NCBI RefSeq assembly: GCF_013364235.1
Contig: NZ_CP054919.1
Coordinates: forward strand, 6,951,728 to 7,015,727
Direction of reading: 5' to 3'
Origin: Kitasatospora sp. NA04385
GTDB taxonomy: Bacteria; Actinomycetota; Actinomycetes; Streptomycetales; Streptomycetaceae
DNA length: 64,000 bases
The translations under genes were made by a program, and so were the position numbers. Position 1 is the first letter of the stretch. Each line of letters starts with the position of its first letter. Under the pieces are notes generated by a model that saw only the letters and a list, made by a program, of their open reading frames with translations, did not search any database and had not been told where the DNA came from. Below, piece by piece: positions 7,566 through 15,180 of the stretch.

Positions 7566-8324
7566 TCAGTGGACGGTGCCGCGGGCCGGGAGGCCCGCGT
7601 CGGCGGAGATCGCCCGGGTGCAGGCGAGCAGCGGGGGGAGCAGTTCGAGCACCTGCTCGTACGGGAGGACCACGTCCGGCACGGATATCGACGCCGCGGC
7701 CACCACCCGGCCCGAGGCGTCCCGGATCGGCGCGGCCACGCAGTTGATGAACGCCTCGTGCTCGGCGTGGTCCTGCGCCCAGCCCTGCACCGCGACCTGG
7801 TCCAGTTCGGCCAGCAGCGCCTGCGGGCTGGTGATCGTGTTCGGGGTGTGCACGGTGAACTCGATGCCGTCCACCACCCGGCGGCGCTCCGCCGGTGACA
7901 GGTCGGCCAGCAGCACCTTGGCCACCGCCGTGTTGTGCAGCGCCGCGCGCAGCCCGATCCGCGAGTACATCCGCACCGGGTGCCGCGAGTCGTACTTGTC
8001 GATGTAGACCACCTCGCCGCCCTCGTACGCGGCCAGGTGCACGGTCTGGCCGGTCGCCGCGTTCAGTTCGGCGAGGTGCGGGGCGGCGGTGCGGCGGATG
8101 CCGCGCTGCTCCAGGGCGAGGCTGGAGAGCGCGAACAGGCCCGCGCCGAGGTGGTAGCGGTACTGGGCGTCGCGGTGGACGAAGCGCTCCTCCTCCAGGC
8201 TCTGCAGCAGCCGCAGCACGGTGGTCTTGTGCACGCCGATCAGCTCGGCCAACTGGTCGAGGGAGCGCTCGCCCTCGCCGAGTTCGGCGAGCAGGCGCAG
8301 GGCGCGGGTGACGGTCTGGCTCAT
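7566..8324 (-). CDS. IclR family transcriptional regulator
   Basis: The 252-residue protein has an N-terminal winged helix-turn-helix (residues about 2-60, RALRLLAELGEGERSLDQLA then VHKTTVLRLLQSLEEERFV) and a C-terminal IclR effector domain with AVAKVLLADLSPAERRRVV and CVAAPIRDASGRVVAAASISVP. The family usually regulates the catabolic genes beside it. It is flanked by ridA downstream and a KDG-type kinase upstream on the same strand, and the palindrome at 9643-9672 in the divergent promoter is the best candidate operator. The ligand is probably a keto-deoxy acid or a D-amino acid derivative (inference). Confidence 0.92.
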   Translation of the reverse strand: MSQTVTRALRLLAELGEGERSLDQLAELIGVHKTTVLRLLQSLEEERFVHRDAQYRYHLGAGLFALSSLALEQRGIRRTAAPHLAELNAATGQTVHLAAYEGGEVVYIDKYDSRHPVRMYSRIGLRAALHNTAVAKVLLADLSPAERRRVVDGIEFTVHTPNTITSPQALLAELDQVAVQGWAQDHAEHEAFINCVAAPIRDASGRVVAAASISVPDVVLPYEQVLELLPPLLACTRAISADAGLPARGTVH

Positions 8325-8371
8325 GGGTGTCCCGAGGGTGTTCGAGGGTGCCGGGAGGGGGTGGTGCGGAC

Positions 8372-9472
8372 TCAGGGCGCGTGGACGGGCGCGTGGACAG
8401 GCGCGTGGACGGGAGCGGGCAGGGCGGGGGAGTCGATGCCGGACGCGGAGACCCGGGTCGCCGCCCAGCCGTCCTCGTCGGCGGCCAGCAGCGCGGCCAC
8501 CGTCGCCGCGTCCGGCAGCGCGCCGTGGTCGGTGGGCGCGGTCAGCGCGCCCGCCGCCGCCAGGTGGCCCAGGCGCAGCCGGGAGCGCTGGTCCAGGCCG
8601 CGCAGGGTGCCGGCCAGGTAGCCGGCCGCGAACGCGTCGCCCGCGCCGGTCGGCTCCACCACCTCGACCCGCAGGGCCGGTTCGGTGACCTGCCGCCCGT
8701 CCCGGTCGAGCGCGCTGACCAGGTGCCCGGAGTCCTTGACCACCAGGGTGGCCGGGGACGGGAAGAGCCGGCGCAGCGCCCGCGGGTCGCCGGTGCCGAA
8801 CGCCTCCTCGGCCTCGTCCGCGCCCAGCAGCAGCACGTCCGCGGCGTCCAGCAGCTCCGGCAGCACCGCCGGGTCGCGCAGGCGCCACAGCGCCGGGCGC
8901 CAGTTCAGGTCGAAGGAGACCAGCCGGCCCGGGCGGCGGCGGGCCAGCAGGGCGCGCACCAGGGCCAGGCAGTCGTCGGACAGCGCGGGCGTGATGCCGG
9001 TCAGGTGCAGCAGCGGCGCGGCGTCCAGCAGGGCTGCGGCCGCCGGGTCGTCCAGCAGTGCGGGGGAGAGCGCGGAGGCCGCCGAGCCGGTGCGGTAGTA
9101 GTGCAGGCGGGAGCGGCCCGGGCCCAGGTCGTGCGGCAGGCCGGAGCCGCCGGTCTCCTTCAGGTACACCCCGGTCGGGCGGTGCGGGTCGACGGCGACG
9201 GCCGACACGTCCACCCCCGCCGCGGCCAGGTCCCCGGTCAGGCGGCGGCCGAAGCCGTCCGAGCCGACCCGGCTGATCCACGCCGTCGGCACGCCCAGCG
9301 CGGCCAGTGCCGCCGCCACGTTGGACTCGGCGCCCCCCACCGAGGGGCGGAAGCCGCCCACGGCCTCGAACGGCCCCGGCCGGTCGGGCAGCAGCACCGC
9401 CATCGACTCGCCCAGGCACACGGCCCGGGCGGCGGCCGCATGGTCCTGGCCCGCCCCGTCCTGATCCGCCAT
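8372..9472 (-). CDS. PfkB family sugar kinase, probable 2-keto-3-deoxygluconate kinase
   Basis: A ribokinase-fold kinase of 366 residues. It starts ARAVCLGESMAVLLPD, has the first PfkB signature near GGAESNVAAALAALG and the second, with the catalytic Asp, in EPTGAGDAFAAGYLAG. The closest function is KDG kinase, which fits the KDPG aldolase (12797-13426) of the same island: phosphorylation of 2-keto-3-deoxygluconate, then cleavage to pyruvate and glyceraldehyde 3-phosphate. The C-terminus ends in PVHAPVHAPVHAP, encoded by 12-bp repeats at 8379-8412, probably a dispensable tail. It is transcribed divergently from the deaminase gene and shares its palindromic promoter region. Confidence 0.85.
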   Translation of the reverse strand: MADQDGAGQDHAAAARAVCLGESMAVLLPDRPGPFEAVGGFRPSVGGAESNVAAALAALGVPTAWISRVGSDGFGRRLTGDLAAAGVDVSAVAVDPHRPTGVYLKETGGSGLPHDLGPGRSRLHYYRTGSAASALSPALLDDPAAAALLDAAPLLHLTGITPALSDDCLALVRALLARRRPGRLVSFDLNWRPALWRLRDPAVLPELLDAADVLLLGADEAEEAFGTGDPRALRRLFPSPATLVVKDSGHLVSALDRDGRQVTEPALRVEVVEPTGAGDAFAAGYLAGTLRGLDQRSRLRLGHLAAAGALTAPTDHGALPDAATVAALLAADEDGWAATRVSASGIDSPALPAPVHAPVHAPVHAP

Positions 9473-9642
9473 CAAACCCGCTCCCTCGCCCTCGGGCCCG
9501 TGCTCCCGCTCCCGCCGCCGACGGCCCGCGCGGCCCGGTGCTCGGCGGTGAGCCCCGGTGCTGCGTGCCTGGTGGGAGGGGTGGACGGGCCGCGTCGCGG
9601 TCCGTTGACCGCCGTCCGGCGTGAATGCTAGAACCGTATCAC

Positions 9643-9672
9643 CAACATGCGCAATAGAGGTTGCGCATGTTG
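9643..9672. promoter_or_regulatory. Perfect 12-bp-arm inverted repeat, likely IclR operator
   Basis: Arms CAACATGCGCAA (9643-9654) and TTGCGCATGTTG (9661-9672) flank a 6-bp spacer. It is the only long symmetric element in the 249-bp region between the divergent kinase and deaminase genes, and the local IclR regulator is the obvious candidate binder. The assignment of the protein is inference. Confidence 0.7.
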
Positions 9673-9721
9673 CAACATCCCAGCTCGCGAGTGGGCCGGG
9701 GTTCGACACGGAGGCAGCGCG

Positions 9722-11080
9722 ATGAGCGAAACGGCAGGAACGGCAGACCGGACGGGCACCGAACGGCGGTACTTCGCCGACCCCGCCCCCGGCCCCGGCA
9801 TCGACACCGCCGCCGTCGCCGCCCTCGCCGACGAGACGCTCGACTTCCGCTTCAAGGCCGCCCCCGCCGCCGCCCACGGGCTGACCGTCCGCGACTGGCT
9901 CGCCACCCGCCCCACCCTCGACGACCTCGGCACCCCCCTGCTCACCCTCGACGCCGCCGCCCTCGACCACAACCTGCACACCATGGCCGCCTGGTGCCGC
10001 GAGGCCGGCGTCCTGCTCGCCCCGCACGGCAAGACCACCATGGCCCCCGCCCTCTGGCAGGCCCAACTCGCCGCCGGCGCCCACGCCGTCACCCTCGCCA
10101 ACCTCCCCCAGCTGCGGGTCGCCCGCGCCTTCGGCGTCCGGCGCCTGCTGCTCGCCAACGCCCTGCTCGACCCGGCCGGACTCGCCTGGATCGCCGCCGA
10201 ACTCGACCGCGACCCCGGCTTCGCCTTCACCTCCTGGGTCGACTCCGCCGACGGCGTCCGGCAGATGGACGCCGCCCTGCGCGCCGCCGGCGCCACCCGC
10301 CCCGTCGAGGTCCTGGTCGAACTCGGCGGCCCCGGCGGCCGCACCGGCGCCCGCGGCGTCCCCGCCGCCCTGGAGGTCGCCGCCGCCGTCCTCGCCGCCC
10401 CCACCCTGCGGCTGGCCGGCGTCGGCGGCTACGAGGGCGCCCTCGCCCACGACGCCTCCGACCCCGCCCTCGCCGCCGTGCGCGGCTACCTCGCCGACCT
10501 CGCCGACCTGCACCGCCGCCTCGCCGCCGACTACCCGACCGGCACCCCCGTCGTCACCGCCGGGGGCAGCGCCTACTTCGACACCGTCGCCGAGGAGCTC
10601 ACCCCGCTCGCCGAGCACGTCCCCGGCACCGCCGTCATCGTCCGGGCCGGCGCCTACCTCGCCCACGACGACGGCTTCTACCGCGGCATCTCCCCGCTCG
10701 CCCGGGCCGCCGGCGCCACCCCGCTGCGCTCCGCCATGCACGGCTGGGCCCGCGTCGTCTCCCACCCCGAACCCCGACTCGCGCTGCTCGACGCCGGGAA
10801 GCGCGACCTCCCGTTCGACGAGGGCCTGCCCGAACCCCAACTCGTCCGCGGCGCAGCCGGATCCACGGGCGGCCCGCTGGAGGGCGCCGCCGTCACCGCC
10901 CTCAACGACCAGCACGCCTTCCTGCGCGACGCCGGACCGGCCGCCCCCGTCGGCGCCGTGCTGCGGCTGGGCCTGTCCCACCCCTGCACCGCCTTCGACA
11001 AGTGGAGCCTCATCCCCGTCCTCGACCACGCCGACGCCGAGAACCCCCGCGTCGTCGACCTGCTCCGGACGTACTTCTGA
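9722..11080 (+). CDS. D-serine-dehydratase-like / D-threonine-aldolase-like PLP amino acid deaminase
   Basis: A 452-residue fold-type III PLP enzyme (alanine-racemase N-terminal barrel plus a D-serine-dehydratase-like C-terminal domain). The PLP lysine is predicted as Lys104 in APHGKTTMAPALW. Other family features are LGGPGGRTGARG, VGGYEGALAH, TAGGSAYFDTV and, near the end, LSHPCTAFDKW, whose His and Cys are the usual zinc ligands. These enzymes dehydrate or deaminate D-serine or D-threonine-like substrates, which suits the adjacent D-aminoacylase and the RidA protein. The ATG at 9722 follows GGAGG by about 9 nt. The next gene starts inside its stop (TGATG). The exact substrate is not determinable. 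Confidence 0.85.
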   Translation: MSETAGTADRTGTERRYFADPAPGPGIDTAAVAALADETLDFRFKAAPAAAHGLTVRDWLATRPTLDDLGTPLLTLDAAALDHNLHTMAAWCREAGVLLAPHGKTTMAPALWQAQLAAGAHAVTLANLPQLRVARAFGVRRLLLANALLDPAGLAWIAAELDRDPGFAFTSWVDSADGVRQMDAALRAAGATRPVEVLVELGGPGGRTGARGVPAALEVAAAVLAAPTLRLAGVGGYEGALAHDASDPALAAVRGYLADLADLHRRLAADYPTGTPVVTAGGSAYFDTVAEELTPLAEHVPGTAVIVRAGAYLAHDDGFYRGISPLARAAGATPLRSAMHGWARVVSHPEPRLALLDAGKRDLPFDEGLPEPQLVRGAAGSTGGPLEGAAVTALNDQHAFLRDAGPAAPVGAVLRLGLSHPCTAFDKWSLIPVLDHADAENPRVVDLLRTYF

Positions 11081-12714
11081 TGGCCGACCTGCTGCTGCGC
11101 GGCGCCACCGTCATCGACGGCACCGGCGCCGACCGCCACCGGGCCGACGTCACCGTCACCGACGGCCGGATCGCGGAGATCAGCCGCGCACGCGGGGAGT
11201 TGACGGCCCGTCAGGTCGTCGACGCCGACGGGCTGGTCCTCGCCCCCGGCTTCATCGACATGCACGCCCACTCCGACCTGCGGCTGCTCCTCGAACCCGA
11301 CCACCCCTCCCGGATCACCCAGGGCATCACCCTCGAAGTCCTCGGCCAGGACGGCCTCTCCTACGCCCCCGCCGACGACACCACGCTCGCCGCGCTGCGC
11401 CGCCAACTCGCCGGCTGGAACGGCGACCCCGCCGACGACGAGTTCGACTGGAACTGGCGCACCGTCGGCCAGTACCTCGACCGCCTCGACGCGGGCGACG
11501 GCGCGGGCGTCGCCGTCAACACCTGCTACCTCGCCCCGCACGGCTCCGTCCGGATGCTCGCCATGGGCTGGGACAACCGGCCCCCCACCCGGGCCGAACT
11601 CGACCGGATGAAGCACCTGTTGGACCAGGCGCTGGCCGACGGCGCGGTCGGCATGTCCACCGGGCTCACCTACACCCCCGGCATGTACGCCGACACCGCC
11701 GAACTCGTCGAGCTGTGCGCCGTCGTCGCCGCCCGCGGCGGCTTCCACGCACCCCACCAGCGCTCCTACGGCGCGGGCGCGCTGGAGGGCTACGCCGAGA
11801 TGGTGGAGATCTCCCGGCGCTCCGGCTGCCCGCTGCACCTCACCCACGCCACCATGAACTTCGGCGTCAACGAGGGCCGCGCCGGACAGTTCCTCGCCCT
11901 GGTCGACGCCGCGCTCGCCGACGGCACCGACATCACCCTCGACAGCTACCCCTACCTGCCCGGCTCGACCACGCTGGCCGCCCTGCTGCCCAGTTGGTCC
12001 ACCGAGGGCGGCCCCGAGGCCACCCTCGCCCGGCTCGCCGACCCCGCCGCCCGCGAACGCATCCGCGCCGACGTCGAGGAACGCGGCAGCGACGGCTGCC
12101 ACGGCGTGGTCACCGACTGGGACACCATCCAGATCTCCGGCGTCCGCGACGGCGCGCTGTCCGCCGCCGTCGGCCGGAAGGTCGCCGAACTCGCCGCCGA
12201 ACAGGGCCGCACCGGCACCGAGGTCTTCTTCGACCTGCTGCGCGCCGACCAGTTGGGCACCACCATCCTCCAGCACGTCGGCCACGAGGAGAACGTCCGC
12301 GCCATCATGCGCCACCCCGTGCACACCGTCGGCAGCGACGGACTGCTCGTCGGCGCCCGCCCGCACCCCCGCGGCTGGGGCACCTTCCCCCGCTACCTCG
12401 CCCGCTACGTCCGCGAGTTGGGCGTCCTCACGCTGGAACAGGCGATCGCCCGGATGACCGGCCGGCCGGCCCGCCGCCTCGGCCTCGACCGGCGCGGCCT
12501 GATCCGGCCCGGCCACCACGCCGACCTGGTCCTGTTCGACCCCGGGACCGTCCGCGACACCGCCACCTTCGACCACCCCCGGCAGGCCGCCGACGGCATC
12601 CGGCACGTCCTGGTCAACGGCGTCGCCGCGCTCACCGACGGCAAGCCCACCGGCGACCTGGCCGGCCGGGCGCTGCGCCGCGGCGCCGACCGCAAGGTCC
12701 GGGCACTCGACTGA
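11080..12714 (+). CDS. N-acyl-D-amino-acid deacylase (D-aminoacylase)
   Basis: An amidohydrolase of 544 residues. After a small N-terminal beta domain (LLLRGATVIDGTGADR) comes the metal motif FIDMHAHSDLRLLLEPDHPSRITQG split over about residues 61-85, then GLTYTPGMYADTAELVEL, a C-terminal GSDGLLVGARPHPRGWGTFPRYLARYVRE (about residues 416-444) and MTGRPARRLGL. This is the D-aminoacylase/DAN branch, which releases free D-amino acids from N-acyl forms. Translational overlap with the deaminase gene suggests a two-step path: deacylation, then deamination. Two copies of the dispersed palindrome touch it: one encodes LTARQ at 11201-11213 and one begins on its stop codon. Confidence 0.9.
   Translation: MADLLLRGATVIDGTGADRHRADVTVTDGRIAEISRARGELTARQVVDADGLVLAPGFIDMHAHSDLRLLLEPDHPSRITQGITLEVLGQDGLSYAPADDTTLAALRRQLAGWNGDPADDEFDWNWRTVGQYLDRLDAGDGAGVAVNTCYLAPHGSVRMLAMGWDNRPPTRAELDRMKHLLDQALADGAVGMSTGLTYTPGMYADTAELVELCAVVAARGGFHAPHQRSYGAGALEGYAEMVEISRRSGCPLHLTHATMNFGVNEGRAGQFLALVDAALADGTDITLDSYPYLPGSTTLAALLPSWSTEGGPEATLARLADPAARERIRADVEERGSDGCHGVVTDWDTIQISGVRDGALSAAVGRKVAELAAEQGRTGTEVFFDLLRADQLGTTILQHVGHEENVRAIMRHPVHTVGSDGLLVGARPHPRGWGTFPRYLARYVRELGVLTLEQAIARMTGRPARRLGLDRRGLIRPGHHADLVLFDPGTVRDTATFDHPRQAADGIRHVLVNGVAALTDGKPTGDLAGRALRRGADRKVRALD
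11201..11213. repeat. Dispersed palindrome TGACG-NNN-CGTCA, copy 4 (in D-aminoacylase gene)
   Basis: TGACGGCCCGTCA, reading E-L-T-A-R-Q in the gene's small N-terminal domain, a segment that is not conserved in the family as far as I recall. Confidence 0.9.
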
Positions 12715-12724
12715 CGAACCGTCA
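12712..12724. repeat. Dispersed palindrome TGACG-NNN-CGTCA, copy 5 (D-aminoacylase stop)
   Basis: TGACGAACCGTCA begins on the TGA stop codon of the D-aminoacylase gene and extends into the gap before the aldolase gene. Confidence 0.9.
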
Positions 12725-12796
12725 ATTCCGTTGTGGAGCCTACGTGTTCCGCACTGCTGATTCGAACCGATCGTGTGTGAAGAGGAGTTGTCCAGA

Positions 12797-13426
12797 ATGG
12801 GAACCGAAACGACGGACCTGCGCGCGGCACTGGCCCGGCAGCCGGTGATCGCGGTGGTGCGGGCCCCCGTGATCCCCGACGCGGTCGCGCTCTGCGAAGC
12901 GCTCGCCGAGGGCGGCATCGCCTGGACCGAACTCACCTTCACCACCCCCGACGTCACCCGCCACATCGCCCGCGCCGCCGCGGCCGGCTGCCGGATCGGC
13001 GTCGGCACCGTGCTCACCGCCGACCAGGCCCGGGCCGGGATCGCCGCCGGTGCCGGGTTCCTGGTCACCCCCGGGCTGCGCCCCGCCGTCGCCGACGTCG
13101 CCCGCGAGGCCGGCATCCCGGTCGTGATGGGCGCGCTGACCCCCAGCGAGGTCGCCGACGCGGTCGACCTCGGCGCCGCCGCGGTGAAGATCTTCCCCGC
13201 CAAGGCCTTCGGCCCCGGCTACTTCAAGGACCTGCGCGGCCCCTACCCCGACGTCCCGCTGGTCGCCTCCGGCGGCGTCAACGCGGGCAACGCCAGGTCC
13301 TTCCTCGACCACGGCGCCCTCGCCGTCTGCGCCGGCACCGACGTCGTCCCCCCGCAGGCCGTTGCGGACGGCGACTGGGCCGACATCACCCGCCGCGCCA
13401 AGGAGTTCACCGCCACGCTCGGCTGA
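12797..13426 (+). CDS. eda: KDPG / 4-hydroxy-2-oxoglutarate aldolase
   Basis: A class I aldolase of 209 residues that cleaves 2-keto-3-deoxy-6-phosphogluconate (and often 4-hydroxy-2-oxoglutarate) to pyruvate plus an aldehyde. Visible motifs are IAVVRAP near the N-terminus, WTELTFTTPD with the catalytic Glu, IGVGTVLTADQA, FLVTPGL, and AAAVKIFPAKAFGPGY containing the Schiff-base Lys. The ATG at 12797 lies about 8 nt after AGAGGAG; an ATG-like frame from 12773 has no better support. It follows the D-aminoacylase gene by 82 bp and may belong to the same transcript. A terminator follows. Confidence 0.93.
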   Translation: MGTETTDLRAALARQPVIAVVRAPVIPDAVALCEALAEGGIAWTELTFTTPDVTRHIARAAAAGCRIGVGTVLTADQARAGIAAGAGFLVTPGLRPAVADVAREAGIPVVMGALTPSEVADAVDLGAAAVKIFPAKAFGPGYFKDLRGPYPDVPLVASGGVNAGNARSFLDHGALAVCAGTDVVPPQAVADGDWADITRRAKEFTATLG

Positions 13427-13477
13427 GCCGGGCCCGCCACGCGGTGTGCGTGGTGCGCGCGGAGTACGCGGAGTGCG

Positions 13478-13513
13478 AAGGCCGGGTGCGGCACCGTCCG
13501 CCCCGGCCTTTTC
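13478..13513 (+). terminator. Intrinsic-type terminator after the KDPG aldolase gene
   Basis: AAGGCCGGG (13479-13487) pairs with CCCGGCCTT (13502-13510), followed by TTCG. GC-rich stem with a short T run, 52 bp after the stop. Confidence 0.7.
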
Positions 13514-13747
13514 GTGCCGCTTTTATTGGCATGGGCATGACTTGATGTCCGGAAGCCGCCAGGCCGATTGGCGACAGCGCGAAGCCCTTCCGGCCCCGCT
13601 GATCTGCGGCGAAGCTATTCATCGCCAGCAGGACGAAGCCCCGCTGGGAGAGAGCGAAACCGCCGCACCTCAAGCCCGGTGCGCGGATCCGGGCCGCGGC
13701 CCGTTCGCGCCGTGCCCGATTCCACACCTGAGAACCTGGGGGGTCCC
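13514..13747 (+). promoter_or_regulatory. 234-bp leader of the Rpf-type gene, probably structured
   Basis: No gene is supported here. The region starts with a comparatively AT-rich stretch around TTTTATTGGCATGGG (13521-13535), a plausible promoter. It continues with a stretch where GCGAAG-like words recur (13580, 13611, 13635, 13655) and several GC-rich segments can pair. Streptomyces rpf genes are known to carry c-di-AMP (ydaO-type) riboswitches, but I do not see that family's conserved GGGGTGAATC-like core, so only a structured leader is claimed. Confidence 0.35.
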
Positions 13748-14992
13748 ATGTCTGCCCGTGCCCGTCTGAAGCCCGTCCTCGCGCTGTCCGCCACCCTGGC
13801 CGGTCTGCTCGCCCCGGTGGTCTGCGCGGCCCCCCACGCCTCGGCGGCGTCGGTGAGCACCTGGGACAAGGTCGCCCAGTGCGAGAGCGGCGGCAACTGG
13901 AGCATCAACACCGGCAACGGCTACTACGGCGGACTGCAGTTCAGCTCCTCCACCTGGGCCGCGTTCGGCGGAACGTTCTACGCCCCGAGCGCCAACCTGG
14001 CCACCAAGCAGCAGCAGATCCTGATCGCCGAGAAGGTCCTCGCCGTACAGGGCCAGTCGGCCTGGCCGGTCTGCGGGCCCGCCGCAGGTCTGGGCGCCGA
14101 CACCGCCAACCCCTACCCCGTCGAGACCCCCAAGCCCGCCCAGGCCACGGTGCGGGTGTACACCCTCGGCTCGGACGACCGGATCCGCGAGAGCGACGGC
14201 GACTACGCGAAGGGCACCTGGACCGGCTTCGGCCTGGTCGACGGGACCGCCGGGTTCAAGCAGATCACCACGGTCACGGTGAACAACGTCGTCCACCTCT
14301 ACGCGCTGGGTTCGGACAACCGGATCTACGAGAACGACGGCGACTACGCGAAGGGCAGCTGGACCGGCTTCGGTCTGGTCGACGGTGCCGCCGGGTTCAA
14401 GCAGATCACGGCGGCGGTGAGCGGTGGCACGGTGCGGTTGTACGCGCTGGGTGCGGACGACCGGATCTACGAGAACGACATCGCCTACGGGCAGGGTGGT
14501 TGGACGGGCTTCGGTCTGGTCGACGGCACTGCCGGGTTCAAGCAGATCGCCACGGCGGTGACGGGCAACACGGTGCGGCTGTACGCGCTGGGTTCGGACA
14601 ACCGGGTGTACGAGAAGGACGGCGACTACGCCGCCCACACCTGGACCGCGTTCGGTCTGGTCGACGGTGCCGCCGGGTTCAAGCAGATCACGGCGGCGGT
14701 GAGCGGTGGCACGGTGCGGTTGTACGCGCTGGGTGCGGACGACCGGATCTACGAGAACGACATCGCCTACGGGCAGGGTGGTTGGACGGGCTTCGGTCTG
14801 GTCGACGGCACTGCCGGGTTCAAGCAGATCGCCACGGCGGTGACGGGCAACACGGTGCGGCTGTACGCGCTGGGTTCGGACAACCGGGTGTACGAGAAGG
14901 ACGGTGACTACGCCGCCCACACCTGGACCGCGTTCGGCCTGATCGACAACGCCGACGGCTTCAAGCAGATCACCACCGCCATCACCAACTGA
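13748..14992 (+). CDS. Secreted Rpf-type (transglycosylase-like) cell-wall hydrolase with six 47-residue repeats
   Basis: Residues 1 to about 34 form a signal peptide (Arg/Lys-rich start, hydrophobic core, AxA cleavage region). The resuscitation-promoting-factor lysozyme-like domain follows (about 36-110), with WDKVAQCESGGNWSINTG, in which Glu46 is the predicted catalytic acid, GGLQFSSSTWAAFGG, and a Cys in WPVCGP able to pair with Cys45. Such domains cut peptidoglycan glycan strands. After a short linker come six repeats of 47 residues (from codon 134) with the pattern LYALGSDNRxYExDGDY..W.GFGLVDG..GFKQIT. This arm probably folds as a beta-propeller-like binding module, and is shared with the next gene. 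Repeats 3-4 and 5-6 are almost identical. The gene has its own leader and a 186-bp gap after it. Confidence 0.85.
   Translation: MSARARLKPVLALSATLAGLLAPVVCAAPHASAASVSTWDKVAQCESGGNWSINTGNGYYGGLQFSSSTWAAFGGTFYAPSANLATKQQQILIAEKVLAVQGQSAWPVCGPAAGLGADTANPYPVETPKPAQATVRVYTLGSDDRIRESDGDYAKGTWTGFGLVDGTAGFKQITTVTVNNVVHLYALGSDNRIYENDGDYAKGSWTGFGLVDGAAGFKQITAAVSGGTVRLYALGADDRIYENDIAYGQGGWTGFGLVDGTAGFKQIATAVTGNTVRLYALGSDNRVYEKDGDYAAHTWTAFGLVDGAAGFKQITAAVSGGTVRLYALGADDRIYENDIAYGQGGWTGFGLVDGTAGFKQIATAVTGNTVRLYALGSDNRVYEKDGDYAAHTWTAFGLIDNADGFKQITTAITN
14147..14989 (+). repeat. Six 141-bp in-frame repeats in the Rpf-type gene
   Basis: Units begin at 14147, 14288, 14429, 14570, 14711 and 14852, each 47 codons. 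Units 3-4 (from 14429) and 5-6 (from 14711) repeat with few changes at a 282-bp period, which indicates a recent duplication of a two-unit block or gene conversion. Confidence 0.9.
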
Positions 14993-15180
14993 CCACCGCC
15001 ACCGGCGAGTCACCCCCCGCCGCCCCTCGGGGCCGGCCGACACCACCTTCCTTCCTGCACCACCTTCCTTCCGGCACCACTTCCTTCCGGCACCGTGCCC
15101 ATCCGGTGCCGTCCCCCCCGGCGCCTTCCGACCGGCGCCCACCAAGACTTCCTACCTGACACGTGAGGACCCACCACGCC

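Noticed and set aside
13560..13740. c-di-AMP (ydaO) riboswitch before the Rpf-type gene
   Set aside because: Expected from the gene type, but the conserved core sequence is not visible, so I list only a structured leader.
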